A DNA stretch of 64,000 bases from Streptomyces tanashiensis. GTDB taxonomy: Bacteria > Actinomycetota > Actinomycetes > Streptomycetales > Streptomycetaceae. The stretch lies in assembly GCF_014648895.1 (NCBI RefSeq), contig NZ_BMRZ01000008.1:124001-188000 (forward strand). Direction: 5' to 3'. The notes beneath the pieces are model-generated. The model saw only the letters and a program-made list of their open reading frames with translations. It was not told the DNA's origin and ran no database searches. Below are positions 24,087-32,124 of the stretch, in pieces. The position numbers and the translations under genes are program-made. Position 1 is the stretch's first letter. Every line of letters starts with the position of its first letter.

Positions 24087-25436
24087 ATGCGCACTTCCAG
24101 CAGCAGACGCGGACGCCGTGCGGCGATCGCGGCGGTCGCCGTCGTCGTGACCGGCACGGCCCTGCTCACCGGTTGCGGCAGCGACGAGGACGGCGGCAAG
24201 GGCGGCGCGAGCGGCCAGGGCTCCCCGAAGATCACGCTGCGGATCGGGACCTTCGGTTCCTTCGGCTACGACGACAAGACCGGCGCCAAGCTCTACGCCG
24301 AGTACGAGCGGCTGCACCCCGGCATCAAGATCGAGGAGTCGAACGTCTCCGACGGCCAGAAGTACTGGGACACGCTGAAGCTGCGCCTCTCCCGGAACAG
24401 CGGCCTCGCCGACATCCAGGCCGTCGAGGTGGGTTACATCGCCGAGGCGACCGGCCCGGCCATGGCCGGCAAGTGGGTCGACCTGGGCAAGGAGGGCGGC
24501 GCGGACCTCGGCGACTTCCTCGACTGGAAGGTCAAGCAGGCGACGACCGGGGACGGCAAGGTCATCGGCCTCGGCACCGACATCGGCCCCATGGCCATCT
24601 GCTACAACAAGGACCTCTTCGCCAAGGCCAAGCTGCCCACCGCCCGCGAGGAGGTGGCGAAGCTCTGGGCCGGCGACTGGTCCAAGTTCATCGAGACCGG
24701 CGAGAAGTACAAGGCGGCCGCGCCCGCCGGCACCGCCTTCCACGACTCCGCGAGCGGTCTCTTCAACGCCGTCGTCTCCAGCGACCCGGTGCAGTACGCC
24801 GACGCCGGCGGCACGCTCGACTGGGAGAACAGCCCCGGCGTGAAGAAGGCCTGGGAGACCGCCGTGAAGGCGGCCCAGGGCGGACTCACCGCCAAGCTGC
24901 GCCAGTTCGACGAGAAGGGAACGTGGAACGCGGCCTTCAAGAACTCGAAGTTCGCCACGGTCGCCTGCCCCAGCTGGATGACCGGCATCATCAAGGACCA
25001 GGCGGGACCCGCCAACCAGGGCAGGTGGGACATCGCCGCGCCGCCGGTGTCCGGCAACTGGGGCGGCTCCTTCCTCGCCGTCCCCAAGGCCGGGAAGCAC
25101 ACCAAGGAGGCCGCCGAGCTCGCCGCCTGGCTGACCGCCCCCGAGCAGCACGCCAAGGTGTTCGCGGTCAACGGCAACATCCCCTCGTCCAAGGACACGC
25201 TCCTCTCCTCCGCGGTCCAGGAGGCGAAGCTGCCGTACTTCGGCGACACGCCCGTCGGCAAGATCTTCTCCAGCGCGGCGGCCGGCATCACCCCCGCCGC
25301 CATCAGCCGCTACGACGGCCAGGTGAAGACCTTCCTCACCGACAACGGCATCCTCGACATCGAGCAGCGCGGCACCGACCCGGCGAAGGCCTGGGAGAAC
25401 GTCAAGAAGCTGGTCGACGACAAGATCGACCAGTAG
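24087..25436 (+). CDS. cebE: Cellobiose/cellotriose-binding lipoprotein of ABC importer
   Basis: A 449-residue family-1 solute-binding lipoprotein. The leader MRTSSSRRGRRAA and hydrophobic stretch end in the lipobox LLTGC, so Cys30 is lipidated and the protein is anchored outside the membrane. The mature part has the usual sugar-binding-protein landmarks (ITLRIGTFGSFGYDD, AVEVGYIAE, AICYNKDLFAKAKLP, ACPSWMTGIIKDQ, AAWLTAPEQHAKVFAVNGNIPSS). CebE binds cellobiose and cellotriose released by the secreted cellulases next door. GAGGAG is 10 nt before ATG 24087. It heads the cebEFG-bglC operon. The ATPase (MsiK in streptomycetes) is not in this window. Confidence 0.96.
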   Translation: MRTSSSRRGRRAAIAAVAVVVTGTALLTGCGSDEDGGKGGASGQGSPKITLRIGTFGSFGYDDKTGAKLYAEYERLHPGIKIEESNVSDGQKYWDTLKLRLSRNSGLADIQAVEVGYIAEATGPAMAGKWVDLGKEGGADLGDFLDWKVKQATTGDGKVIGLGTDIGPMAICYNKDLFAKAKLPTAREEVAKLWAGDWSKFIETGEKYKAAAPAGTAFHDSASGLFNAVVSSDPVQYADAGGTLDWENSPGVKKAWETAVKAAQGGLTAKLRQFDEKGTWNAAFKNSKFATVACPSWMTGIIKDQAGPANQGRWDIAAPPVSGNWGGSFLAVPKAGKHTKEAAELAAWLTAPEQHAKVFAVNGNIPSSKDTLLSSAVQEAKLPYFGDTPVGKIFSSAAAGITPAAISRYDGQVKTFLTDNGILDIEQRGTDPAKAWENVKKLVDDKIDQ

Positions 25437-25525
25437 CGGGGGCGCCTGCCGGTCCGCCGCCGCCCGCGGGCGGCGGACCGGCACCGTCCGCACCACCGCA
25501 CGCATCGACCTGGAAGGACGCCCCC

Positions 25526-26539
25526 GTGGCCACCTCCGTTCGGGCGAAGCGGGACGACTCCCCGCCGCCCGCCGCACCGCCCGCCTCCCCCGGCTCCCGG
25601 CGCCGCCGCTCCTCCCGGGGCGGCCTGCGCAGCACCCTCCACCGCTGGGACATCAAGGCGACCCCGTACGTCTTCATCGCCCCCTTCTTCCTCACCTTCG
25701 CGGCCTTCGGCCTCTTCCCGCTGATCTACACGGGCTGGCTGTCGCTGAACCGGGTCGAGCTCGGCGGCGACCCGACCTGGAAGGGCCTGGAGAACTACAC
25801 CGACCTCGCCACCAGCGAGTTCTTCTGGAACGCGCTCCTCAACACCTTCACCATCGGGGTGATATCGACCGTTCCGCAGCTGCTCATGGCCCTGGGCCTG
25901 GCGCATCTGCTCAACTACAAGCTCCGCGGCCGCGGCTTCTTCCGGGTCGCGATCCTCGCCCCGTACGCCACCTCGATCGCGGCGGCGACCCTGGTCTTCG
26001 CCCAGCTGTTCAACACCGACTACGGGATGATCAACGGCCTCCTGGGCTGGGTCGGCATCGACCCGGTCGACTGGGAGTCGTCCAAGTGGCCGGCGCAGAT
26101 CGCGATCTCGGTGATCGTCACCTGGCGCTGGACCGGGTACAACGCGCTGATCTACCTGGCCGCCATGCAGGCCGTGCCGCAGGACCTCTACGAGGCGGCC
26201 TCCCTCGACGGCGCCTCGCGCCTGCGCCAGTTCATCAGCGTGACCGTCCCGTCGATCAGGCCGACCATCCTCTTCACGATCATCGTCTCCACCATCGGAG
26301 CCACGCAGCTCTTCGGCGAGCCGATGCTCTACGGCGGAAGCGTCGGGATCAGCGGCGGCAGCGGCAACCAGTTCCAGACGCTGAGCCTGCTGATGTACGA
26401 GAAGGGCTGGGTGACCGGCGCGCTCGGCCAGGCCTCCGCGATCGCCTGGGTGATGCTCCTGCTGCTCCTCCTGATCGGCGGCGTCCAGGCGCTCGTCTCC
26501 CGCCGCGACCGCACGAAGCCGAGGGGATCGACCTCATGA
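25526..26539 (+). CDS. cebF: Cellobiose ABC importer permease CebF
   Basis: A 337-residue membrane protein with a basic, proline-rich cytoplasmic head (residues 1-45) and six membrane helices. The binding-protein-dependent transport EAA loop reads YEAASLDGASRLRQFISVTVP, the docking site for the shared ATPase. FIAPFFLTFAAFGLFPLIY and the GLENYTDL motif are typical of MalF-like sugar permeases. Start is GTG 25526, 8 nt after GGAAGGA. Its stop overlaps the cebG ATG by four bases (ATGA). It forms the translocation pore together with CebG. Confidence 0.95.
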   Translation: MATSVRAKRDDSPPPAAPPASPGSRRRRSSRGGLRSTLHRWDIKATPYVFIAPFFLTFAAFGLFPLIYTGWLSLNRVELGGDPTWKGLENYTDLATSEFFWNALLNTFTIGVISTVPQLLMALGLAHLLNYKLRGRGFFRVAILAPYATSIAAATLVFAQLFNTDYGMINGLLGWVGIDPVDWESSKWPAQIAISVIVTWRWTGYNALIYLAAMQAVPQDLYEAASLDGASRLRQFISVTVPSIRPTILFTIIVSTIGATQLFGEPMLYGGSVGISGGSGNQFQTLSLLMYEKGWVTGALGQASAIAWVMLLLLLLIGGVQALVSRRDRTKPRGSTS

Positions 26540-27438
26540 CCCGCACGCTCGACACCACACCCGTCGAGGCCGCGTCCCCGGCCCCCCGCCGCCGCTTCCG
26601 TCCGTCGGCCGGCCGCCAGCACCACGCGGGCCCGCTGACGTACGTCCTGCTCGTCGTCGCCGCCGTCGTCTCGCTCTTCCCGCTGTACTGGAACGTGGTC
26701 GCCGCCTCCCACACCGGCGAGCGGGTCGTGGAGGCCCCGGCGCCGCTGCTGCCCGGCAGGCGGCTCCTGGACAACCTGAGCTTCGCCTGGAACCAGGTCG
26801 ACATGGGCGAGGCGCTGGTCAACACCACGATCGTGGCGAGCCTGGTGGCCCTGTCCACCGTGCTGTTCTCGACGCTCGCCGGCTTCGCCTTCGCCAGACT
26901 CCCCTTCCGGGGCCGGGGCATGCTGCTCTCGCTCGTGGTCGCGACGATGACGATCCCGCCGCAGCTCAGCGTGATCCCGCTCTACCAGATCATCACGGAC
27001 CTCGGCTGGTTCGACCAGCTCCAGTCGGTGGTGCTGCCCTCGCTGGTCGCCGCCTTCGGCGTCTTCTTCATGCGTCAGTTCCTGGTGGAGGCGCTGCCGA
27101 CGGAGCTGGTGGAGGCGGCCCGGATGGACGGGGCGCACAGCCTCCGGATCATCTGGCACGTGGTCTTCCCCGTGGCCCGGCCCGCCATGGCCGTCCTCGG
27201 CATGCTCGTCTTCGTCCAGGCCTGGAACGACTTCTTCTGGCCCTTCATCGCGCTCACCCCGGACGGCAACCCCACCCTGCAGGTGGCGCTCGCCGGCCTC
27301 GGCGCGGGCAATCACACCGTGGACCACGCCGTGGTGCTGACCGGCGCGCTCCTCTCCACCGTGCCGCTGCTGCTGGTCTTCGCCTTCCTCGGGAAGCACA
27401 TCGTCGGCGGCATCACGGCCGGCGCCGTGAAGAGCTGA
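26536..27438 (+). CDS. cebG: Cellobiose ABC importer permease CebG
   Basis: A 300-residue MalG-like permease with six membrane helices after a 30-residue cytoplasmic head. The EAA loop is VEAARMDGAHSLRIIWHVVFP, and the motifs SLFPLYWNVVAASH, TMTIPPQLSVIPLYQII and WNDFFWPFIAL are characteristic of carbohydrate importers. The start overlaps the cebF stop by four bases, so the two pore subunits are translated in balance. bglC follows 49 nt later, within the same probable transcript. Confidence 0.95.
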   Translation: MTRTLDTTPVEAASPAPRRRFRPSAGRQHHAGPLTYVLLVVAAVVSLFPLYWNVVAASHTGERVVEAPAPLLPGRRLLDNLSFAWNQVDMGEALVNTTIVASLVALSTVLFSTLAGFAFARLPFRGRGMLLSLVVATMTIPPQLSVIPLYQIITDLGWFDQLQSVVLPSLVAAFGVFFMRQFLVEALPTELVEAARMDGAHSLRIIWHVVFPVARPAMAVLGMLVFVQAWNDFFWPFIALTPDGNPTLQVALAGLGAGNHTVDHAVVLTGALLSTVPLLLVFAFLGKHIVGGITAGAVKS

Positions 27439-27472
27439 CCGTCCACTCGTCTCCGTAACCCCGTACCCGTGT

Positions 27473-27486
27473 TGGGAGCCCTCTCC
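27473..27486. promoter_or_regulatory. Degenerate CebR box over the bglC ribosome-binding site
   Basis: TGGGAGCCCTCTCC keeps 11 of 14 CebR positions, with the left arm intact. The same GGGAG (27474-27478) is the Shine-Dalgarno of bglC, 9 nt before ATG 27488. In other streptomycetes a CebR site is known at bglC, so weak binding here is plausible but the right arm is poor. Confidence 0.4.
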
Positions 27487-27487
27487 T

Positions 27488-28930
27488 ATGACCGCGCCCG
27501 AAACCCGGCCGCTCACCGCCACCCGCTCGTTCCCCGCCGACTTCCTGTGGGGCGCCGCCACCGCCGCGTACCAGATCGAGGGAGCGGCGGCGGAGGACGG
27601 CCGCACCCCCTCCATCTGGGACACCTTCTCGCACACCCCCGGCAAGGTCTTCGAGGGGCACACCGGTGACGTGGCCGTCGACCACTACCACCGGTTCCGC
27701 GAGGACGTCGGGATCATGGCCGAACTCGGCCTGAACGCCTACCGGTTCTCCGTCTCCTGGTCCCGTGTCCAGCCCACCGGGCGGGGCCCGGCCGTCCAGC
27801 GGGGGCTCGACTTCTACCGGCGGCTCGTCGACGAGCTGCTCGCGGCCGGGATCGAGCCGGCCCTGACCCTCTACCACTGGGACCTGCCGCAGGAGCTGGA
27901 GGACGCGGGGGGCTGGCCGGAGCGGGCGACCGCCGAGCGGTTCGCCGAGTACGCGGGGATCGTCGCCGGCGCCGTCGGCGACCGGGTGAAGCGGTGGACG
28001 ACGCTCAACGAGCCGTGGTGCAGCGCCTTCCTGGGGTACGGCTCCGGGGTGCACGCCCCGGGCCGGACCGATCCGGTGGCCTCGCTGCGCGCCGCCCACC
28101 ACCTCAACCTCGGACACGGTCTCGCGGTGCAGGCGCTGCGTGCCGAGCTGCCGGCGGACCGGCAGCTCGCGGTCTCGCTCAACCTGCACGAGATCCGCCC
28201 GCTGACCGGTTCGGCGGAGGACCTGGACGCGGCCCGCCGCATCGACGCCGTCGGGAACAGGGTCTGGCTGGGCCCGATGCTGGAGGGCGCCTACCCGCAG
28301 GACCTGCTCGCCGACACGGCGCACCTGACCGACTGGTCCTTCGTCCGGGACGGCGACACCGCGGCGGCGAACCAGCCGCTGGACCTGCTCGCGATCAACT
28401 ACTACACGCCGACGGTGGTCTCGCACGTGCCGGAGGGCGCGGAGAAGCCGCAGGACGACGGGCACGGCAACAGCGAGCACTCGCCGTGGCCCGGCGCGGA
28501 CGCCGTCGCCTTCCACCGGGCGGGGGGCGAGCCGACGGCGATGGGCTGGGCGGTCGACCCGAGCGCGCTGTACGACCTGCTGACCCGGGTCTCCGCCGCG
28601 TACCCCGGTCTTCCGCTGGTGATCAGCGAGAACGGGGCGGCGTACGAGGACGTGGTCGGCCCGGACGGTTCGGTGCACGACCCGGAGCGGGCCGCCTATG
28701 TGCACGCGCACCTGGAGGCGGTGCACCGGGCGCTGTCGGACGGGGTGGACGTGCGCGGCTACTTCCTCTGGTCGCTGCTCGACAACTTCGAGTGGGCGTA
28801 CGGCTACGCGAAGCGGTTCGGCGCGGTCCGGGTGGACTACGACACGCTGGAGCGCACGCCGAAGTCCAGTGCCCGCTGGTACGCGCGGGTGGCGCGCTCG
28901 GGCGAGCTGCACGCGCCCGGCGGCGACTGA
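27488..28930 (+). CDS. bglC: GH1 beta-glucosidase (intracellular cellobiase)
   Basis: A 480-residue GH1 enzyme that splits imported cellobiose and cello-oligosaccharides to glucose in the cytoplasm, thereby also removing the CebR inducer. All family landmarks are present: N-terminal FPADFLWGAATAAYQIEGA, NAYRFSVSWSRV, the acid/base glutamate in TLNEPWC, LAINYYTP, the nucleophile in LVISENGAAYED, and GYFLWSLLDNFEWAYGY. No signal peptide. Length is normal. It follows cebG by 49 nt and overlaps a degenerate CebR box at its ribosome site. A 40-nt perfect hairpin follows the stop. Confidence 0.97.
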   Translation: MTAPETRPLTATRSFPADFLWGAATAAYQIEGAAAEDGRTPSIWDTFSHTPGKVFEGHTGDVAVDHYHRFREDVGIMAELGLNAYRFSVSWSRVQPTGRGPAVQRGLDFYRRLVDELLAAGIEPALTLYHWDLPQELEDAGGWPERATAERFAEYAGIVAGAVGDRVKRWTTLNEPWCSAFLGYGSGVHAPGRTDPVASLRAAHHLNLGHGLAVQALRAELPADRQLAVSLNLHEIRPLTGSAEDLDAARRIDAVGNRVWLGPMLEGAYPQDLLADTAHLTDWSFVRDGDTAAANQPLDLLAINYYTPTVVSHVPEGAEKPQDDGHGNSEHSPWPGADAVAFHRAGGEPTAMGWAVDPSALYDLLTRVSAAYPGLPLVISENGAAYEDVVGPDGSVHDPERAAYVHAHLEAVHRALSDGVDVRGYFLWSLLDNFEWAYGYAKRFGAVRVDYDTLERTPKSSARWYARVARSGELHAPGGD

Positions 28931-28940
28931 GCCGGATGCG

Positions 28941-28980
28941 GGGGAAGGGCCGTGCCGGTCGACCGGCACGGCCCTTCCCC
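28941..28980. terminator. Perfect 40-nt palindrome, bidirectional terminator
   Basis: GGGGAAGGGCCGTGCCGGTC is followed at once by its exact reverse complement, ending at 28980. It separates the convergent bglC and small secreted-protein genes and should end both transcripts. Confidence 0.88.
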
Positions 28981-28996
28981 GTGTGCTGATGTCCGA

Positions 28997-29467
28997 TCAG
29001 ATGTCGACGACCCGGTAGCCGATGACGTACACGCCGCCGGAGCCCTCGACACTGCGCCACTGGGTCTCGGCGCCGACCTCGCTGCCGGTGACGAGCGTGG
29101 CGCCCAGCTTGTCGTCGCCGCTGGTGGAGTCGTAGTCCCACAGGGTCAGGGTGCGGGCCTGCTCCTTGCCGAGGATGAGCGCGGCGTTGCCGTTGCCGTC
29201 CGCCATGGAGCGGACGTAACCAGAGCCCATGGTCTGGTACTTGACGCCGTTGCCGGGCCAGACCTTGACGGCGTTGCCGTTGGCGTCGGTGATCTTGAGG
29301 TAGGCCTCGTCGTGGTCGCCCTCGCTGTTCTGCTGGCAGTGCAGCTCGAACAGTTCGATCTTCACGTAGTCGATCGGCTCGGCGTGCGCGGTGCCGGCGA
29401 AGGCGCCGAGGCTGCCGAGCCCGAGCAGGGCTGTGGCGGCGGCTCGGACGGCTCGGTTCTTGCGCAT
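28997..29467 (-). CDS. Small secreted protein, function unknown
   Basis: A 156-residue protein with a clear signal peptide (MRKNRAVRAAATALLGLGSL, cleavage after AHA at about residue 27). The mature part is about 130 residues, rich in acidic residues and glycine, with one visible cysteine (FELHCQQN) and beta-strand-like repeats (VKIELFEL, YLKITDANGNAVKVW, TLTLWDYDSTSGDDKLGATL). I do not recognise a catalytic motif; similar actinomycete proteins have a C2-like or calycin-like look. ATG 29467 is chosen for the leader. It shares the upstream region with an IclR gene and possibly its operator. Confidence 0.75.
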   Translation of the reverse strand: MRKNRAVRAAATALLGLGSLGAFAGTAHAEPIDYVKIELFELHCQQNSEGDHDEAYLKITDANGNAVKVWPGNGVKYQTMGSGYVRSMADGNGNAALILGKEQARTLTLWDYDSTSGDDKLGATLVTGSEVGAETQWRSVEGSGGVYVIGYRVVDI

Positions 29468-29600
29468 GTGGTTGTCCCCCCACACATCGGGTCACTCGCG
29501 TGACGTGGTGTCCGGTCCGCCTCCCCCGGCGGCCCCGGGTGCCGTTTCCCCCTGGCACGACAGTCACTGTGCCCGGCGGGCAGGCCCCGGCTCTACGCGC

Positions 29601-29617
29601 GTTCCACTGGACGGAAC
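29601..29617. promoter_or_regulatory. GTTCC-N7-GGAAC dyad near the 3' end of the IclR gene
   Basis: GTTCCACTGGACGGAAC is a perfect 5+7+5 inverted repeat resembling IclR-family operators (TTCCA-type arms). It lies 12 nt beyond the IclR stop and 134 nt upstream of the small secreted-protein gene on the same strand, so IclR could control that gene. Confidence 0.4.
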
Positions 29618-29628
29618 AGCGCCCGGAA

Positions 29629-30357
29629 CTAGAGGACGAGGGCGGTCGGCGGGACCGGTCTTCGCTGTCCGCCGCGGGCGAGCGCGCGGGTGATCGCGGC
29701 ACCCGCCTCGGCGACGGCCCGGGCGAGGTCGTCGAGTCCGCGGCCCGCGGGGACCATGCCGGCGAGGGCCGCGACCGTACGGCCGTCCGGGGCGCGGACC
29801 GGCAGCGAGGCGCAGCACACCCCCTCCATCACGTCCTCGCGGTCGAACACCGCCCCGCCCCGGAGCGGCCCGCGCAGCGCCTTCCCCGCGGCGGTGTCGA
29901 GGCGGAACGCGATGCCGTCGCGTACGGGGAGCAGCGGCTCCAGGTCGCCCGGCACGGAGCTCACCGTGATCGCCATGTCCTCGCGCATCACGGCGAGGAC
30001 GACGCTGGCGCCGGTGACGGCCCGGAGGCGCTGGAGCGGCAGCCGGGCGGCGGGGCGCAGACCGGGGTGCGGTTCCCAGGCCTGGCCGAGGCGGTAGAGC
30101 TGCGGTCCGACCCGGTAGCGGTTGCCCCTGCGTTCGACGGCGCCGACCCCGACCAGCTGGTCGAGCAGCCGGTGGACGCTGCCCTTGGGCACCCCGCAGG
30201 CGAGCGCGAGTTCGGTCACGCCGGCCTCGTCGCCGTTCCTGCGCAGGGCGTCGAGCAGCGCGAACGCCCCTTCCAGCACGCCCCGGCCGCGCTCCTGGCG
30301 GCCCGGCGCGGCCGCCTCCGCGACGTCGCCCGTTCTCCGTGCCGTTCCGGTGTCCAT
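29629..30357 (-). CDS. IclR-family transcriptional regulator
   Basis: A 242-residue IclR protein with N-terminal winged helix (residues about 25-90: GVLEGAFALLDALRRNGDEA, ACGVPKGSVHRLLDQLVGV) and a C-terminal effector domain (GAFs-like, with AVMREDMAITVSSVPGDLEPLLPVRDG and FRLDTAAGKAL). Such regulators sense small organic acids or sugars; the ligand cannot be told. ATG 30357 follows a GGGGG-rich ribosome site. It is divergent from the glycerophosphodiesterase gene and upstream of the small secreted-protein gene, which may be its target. Confidence 0.9.
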   Translation of the reverse strand: MDTGTARRTGDVAEAAAPGRQERGRGVLEGAFALLDALRRNGDEAGVTELALACGVPKGSVHRLLDQLVGVGAVERRGNRYRVGPQLYRLGQAWEPHPGLRPAARLPLQRLRAVTGASVVLAVMREDMAITVSSVPGDLEPLLPVRDGIAFRLDTAAGKALRGPLRGGAVFDREDVMEGVCCASLPVRAPDGRTVAALAGMVPAGRGLDDLARAVAEAGAAITRALARGGQRRPVPPTALVL

Positions 30358-30577
30358 GAGAGCCCCCTGACTCCGTACGCCCGGCCGTGGTCCCCCGATG
30401 GCACGACTGCGGGCACACGTCCCACCATGCCGCAGACCGGACGATTCGGCGAAAGGGCTCGGACCCGACGACGTGTCGTGTCGTACCTGCCGCTCGCGGG
30501 TTCCGTCGGAGACCAGGATTTGTCGACTCGTCACATCCCGCCCGGTGTGGGGACCCGGCGCGGCCACCGTCCGTACC

Positions 30578-30583
30578 TAAGCT
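30578..30583 (+). promoter_or_regulatory. -10 element placing the glycerophosphodiesterase start close to the transcription start
   Basis: TAAGCT ends 8 nt before ATG 30592 and there is no Shine-Dalgarno, so the transcript may be leaderless. No convincing -35 is visible. Confidence 0.35.
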
Positions 30584-30591
30584 CTGCGTCC

Positions 30592-31530
30592 ATGAACCAG
30601 CTCCCGCTCCGCGCGCCCCGGCCCTGGATCCGCCGGCGCTTCGGTTACGGCCCGGCGGTGCTCGCCGCGGCCCTGGTCCTCGCCGCTCCCGCCTCCCTCT
30701 CCACCGCGCCGGCCGCGTACACACCGCGCGCCGCGGCGCCGCACCACCCGGCCGCGGGTACGCCCGCGGCGAGCCGATGGATCCGTGCGGCCGGGGCGCC
30801 GCTGACCGTGTTCGCCCATCGGGGCGCCTCGTCCGCCGCCCCCGAGAACACCCTGGTCTCCGAGGAGGTGGCCCGTCGTGGCGGGACGACGTGGATCGAG
30901 AACGACGTCCAGCCCAGCAAGGACGGCGTGCCGTACATCCTCCACGACACGACGGTCGACCGGACGACCGACGGCACGGGCGCGCTCCGCTCCCTGACCT
31001 CCGCCCAGGTGGACGCCCTGGACGCCGGCTCCTGGTTCGCCCCGTCCTTCGCCGGCGCGCGCGTGCCGACGCTCGCCGCCCAGTTGGCGGACCTGCGGAC
31101 GCGCGGCGGCAACCTGCTCCTGGAGATCAAGGGCCGGCATTCCGAGGCCGAGGTGGCCCGGATCGTGCGGGAGGTCCGCGAGCAGGGCATGACCGGCCGG
31201 GTGTTCGTCCAGAGCTTCGACGTCACGTCCCTGCAGCGCGTGCACGACCAGGCGCCCGAACTGCCGTTGGGTCTGCTGCGGGACGTCCTGGACGCCGATC
31301 CGGTCGCCGTCGCGGCGGAGCTGCACCTGGCCGCGTACAACGTCGCGGACAAGGCTCTCTCCGTGCGTCCGGACGCCGTCGACGAGCTGCACGCGGCGGG
31401 CGTGGCCGTGAACGTGTGGACGGTCGACACCGCCGCCCGCTGGAAGGTCCTCGACGAACTCGGCGTGGACGGCGTCATCACCAACCGGCCCACGGAGCTC
31501 ACGGGCTGGATCGCCGGCCGCCAGGCCTGA
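30592..31530 (+). CDS. Secreted or membrane-anchored glycerophosphodiester phosphodiesterase
   Basis: A 312-residue GDPD-family protein with an N-terminal signal or anchor (residues about 15-45: RRRFGYGPAVLAAALVLAAP). The TIM-barrel catalytic motifs are clear: FAHRGASSAAPENTLVS with the catalytic His-Arg and Glu, IENDVQPSKDGVPYILHDTTVDRTTDGTG with acid ligands and second histidine, LLLEIKG, and the C-terminal VNVWTVDTAARW and DGVITNRPTEL. It hydrolyses glycerophosphodiesters to glycerol-3-phosphate and an alcohol, supplying phosphate and carbon. It is divergent from IclR. Its last 32 nt overlap the convergent HD-domain gene. Confidence 0.93.
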   Translation: MNQLPLRAPRPWIRRRFGYGPAVLAAALVLAAPASLSTAPAAYTPRAAAPHHPAAGTPAASRWIRAAGAPLTVFAHRGASSAAPENTLVSEEVARRGGTTWIENDVQPSKDGVPYILHDTTVDRTTDGTGALRSLTSAQVDALDAGSWFAPSFAGARVPTLAAQLADLRTRGGNLLLEIKGRHSEAEVARIVREVREQGMTGRVFVQSFDVTSLQRVHDQAPELPLGLLRDVLDADPVAVAAELHLAAYNVADKALSVRPDAVDELHAAGVAVNVWTVDTAARWKVLDELGVDGVITNRPTELTGWIAGRQA

Positions 31531-32080
31531 GGCGGCCCCGCGGCCGGCCGGTCGCGCCCGCCCCGCCCGTCAGGCTGGCCGTCCCCGTCAGTTCGGTGAG
31601 GAGGCCGGGGTTGACCACCCGGAGGATCGTCGCGATGTCTCCGGGGTCGGCCGCCGGCCACAGGACGGCCCTGGCCGCACGGTACTTGGCGGCGAGGCGT
31701 TCCCGCCGTGCGGGCGGAAGTGCGGCGGCCCGGTCGGCGCGGCTGTTGTGCGCGTTGTCGGCGATCTTCACGAGGGTGGCTTCGGGGTCACGGGCGATGA
31801 GGCGGATCTTCTCCTCGTATGCCGTGTCCGGGTGGTTGGTGACGGCTTCGACGAGGGCCACGACCCCGGCGGGGATCCCGGCGGCGCGCAGCCGCTCCGC
31901 CGTCCACTCCGTGTCCTCGATGACGTCGTGCAGGAGACCGGCCATGGCCAGGTGCGTGCCCAGGGGCTCCAGGCCGGCGGCGACGGCGCGCACATGGGCG
32001 ACGTAGGGGACCCCGATGCCGTCGACCTGTCCGGCGTGCGCGCGGTCGGCCAGTGCGTCCACTTCGGCGAGCGTCTTCAT
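31499..32080 (-). CDS. HD-domain phosphohydrolase (MESH/SpoT-like)
   Basis: A protein of about 193 residues whose first 150 form an HD domain like the hydrolase half of RelA/SpoT and MESH1. Landmarks are RAHAGQVDGIGVPYVAHV, the HD metal pair in AGLLHDVIEDTEWT, EAVTNHP..YEEKI and LVKIADNAHNSRAD. Members hydrolyse (p)ppGpp or other nucleotide pyrophosphates. There are nested starts: GTG 32101 and ATGs 32092, 32089 and 32080. I chose ATG 32080 (MKTLAEVDALADRAHAG) because family members begin near here. The last 40 residues are Gly/Arg-rich and unlike the family; they overlap the convergent GDPD gene by 32 nt. Confidence 0.85.
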   Translation of the reverse strand: MKTLAEVDALADRAHAGQVDGIGVPYVAHVRAVAAGLEPLGTHLAMAGLLHDVIEDTEWTAERLRAAGIPAGVVALVEAVTNHPDTAYEEKIRLIARDPEATLVKIADNAHNSRADRAAALPPARRERLAAKYRAARAVLWPAADPGDIATILRVVNPGLLTELTGTASLTGGAGATGRPRGRLRPGGRRSSP

Positions 32081-32124
32081 GGGCCTCATCATGCCTGCCA
32101 CACGCTGTTCACACGGAGACGGGA

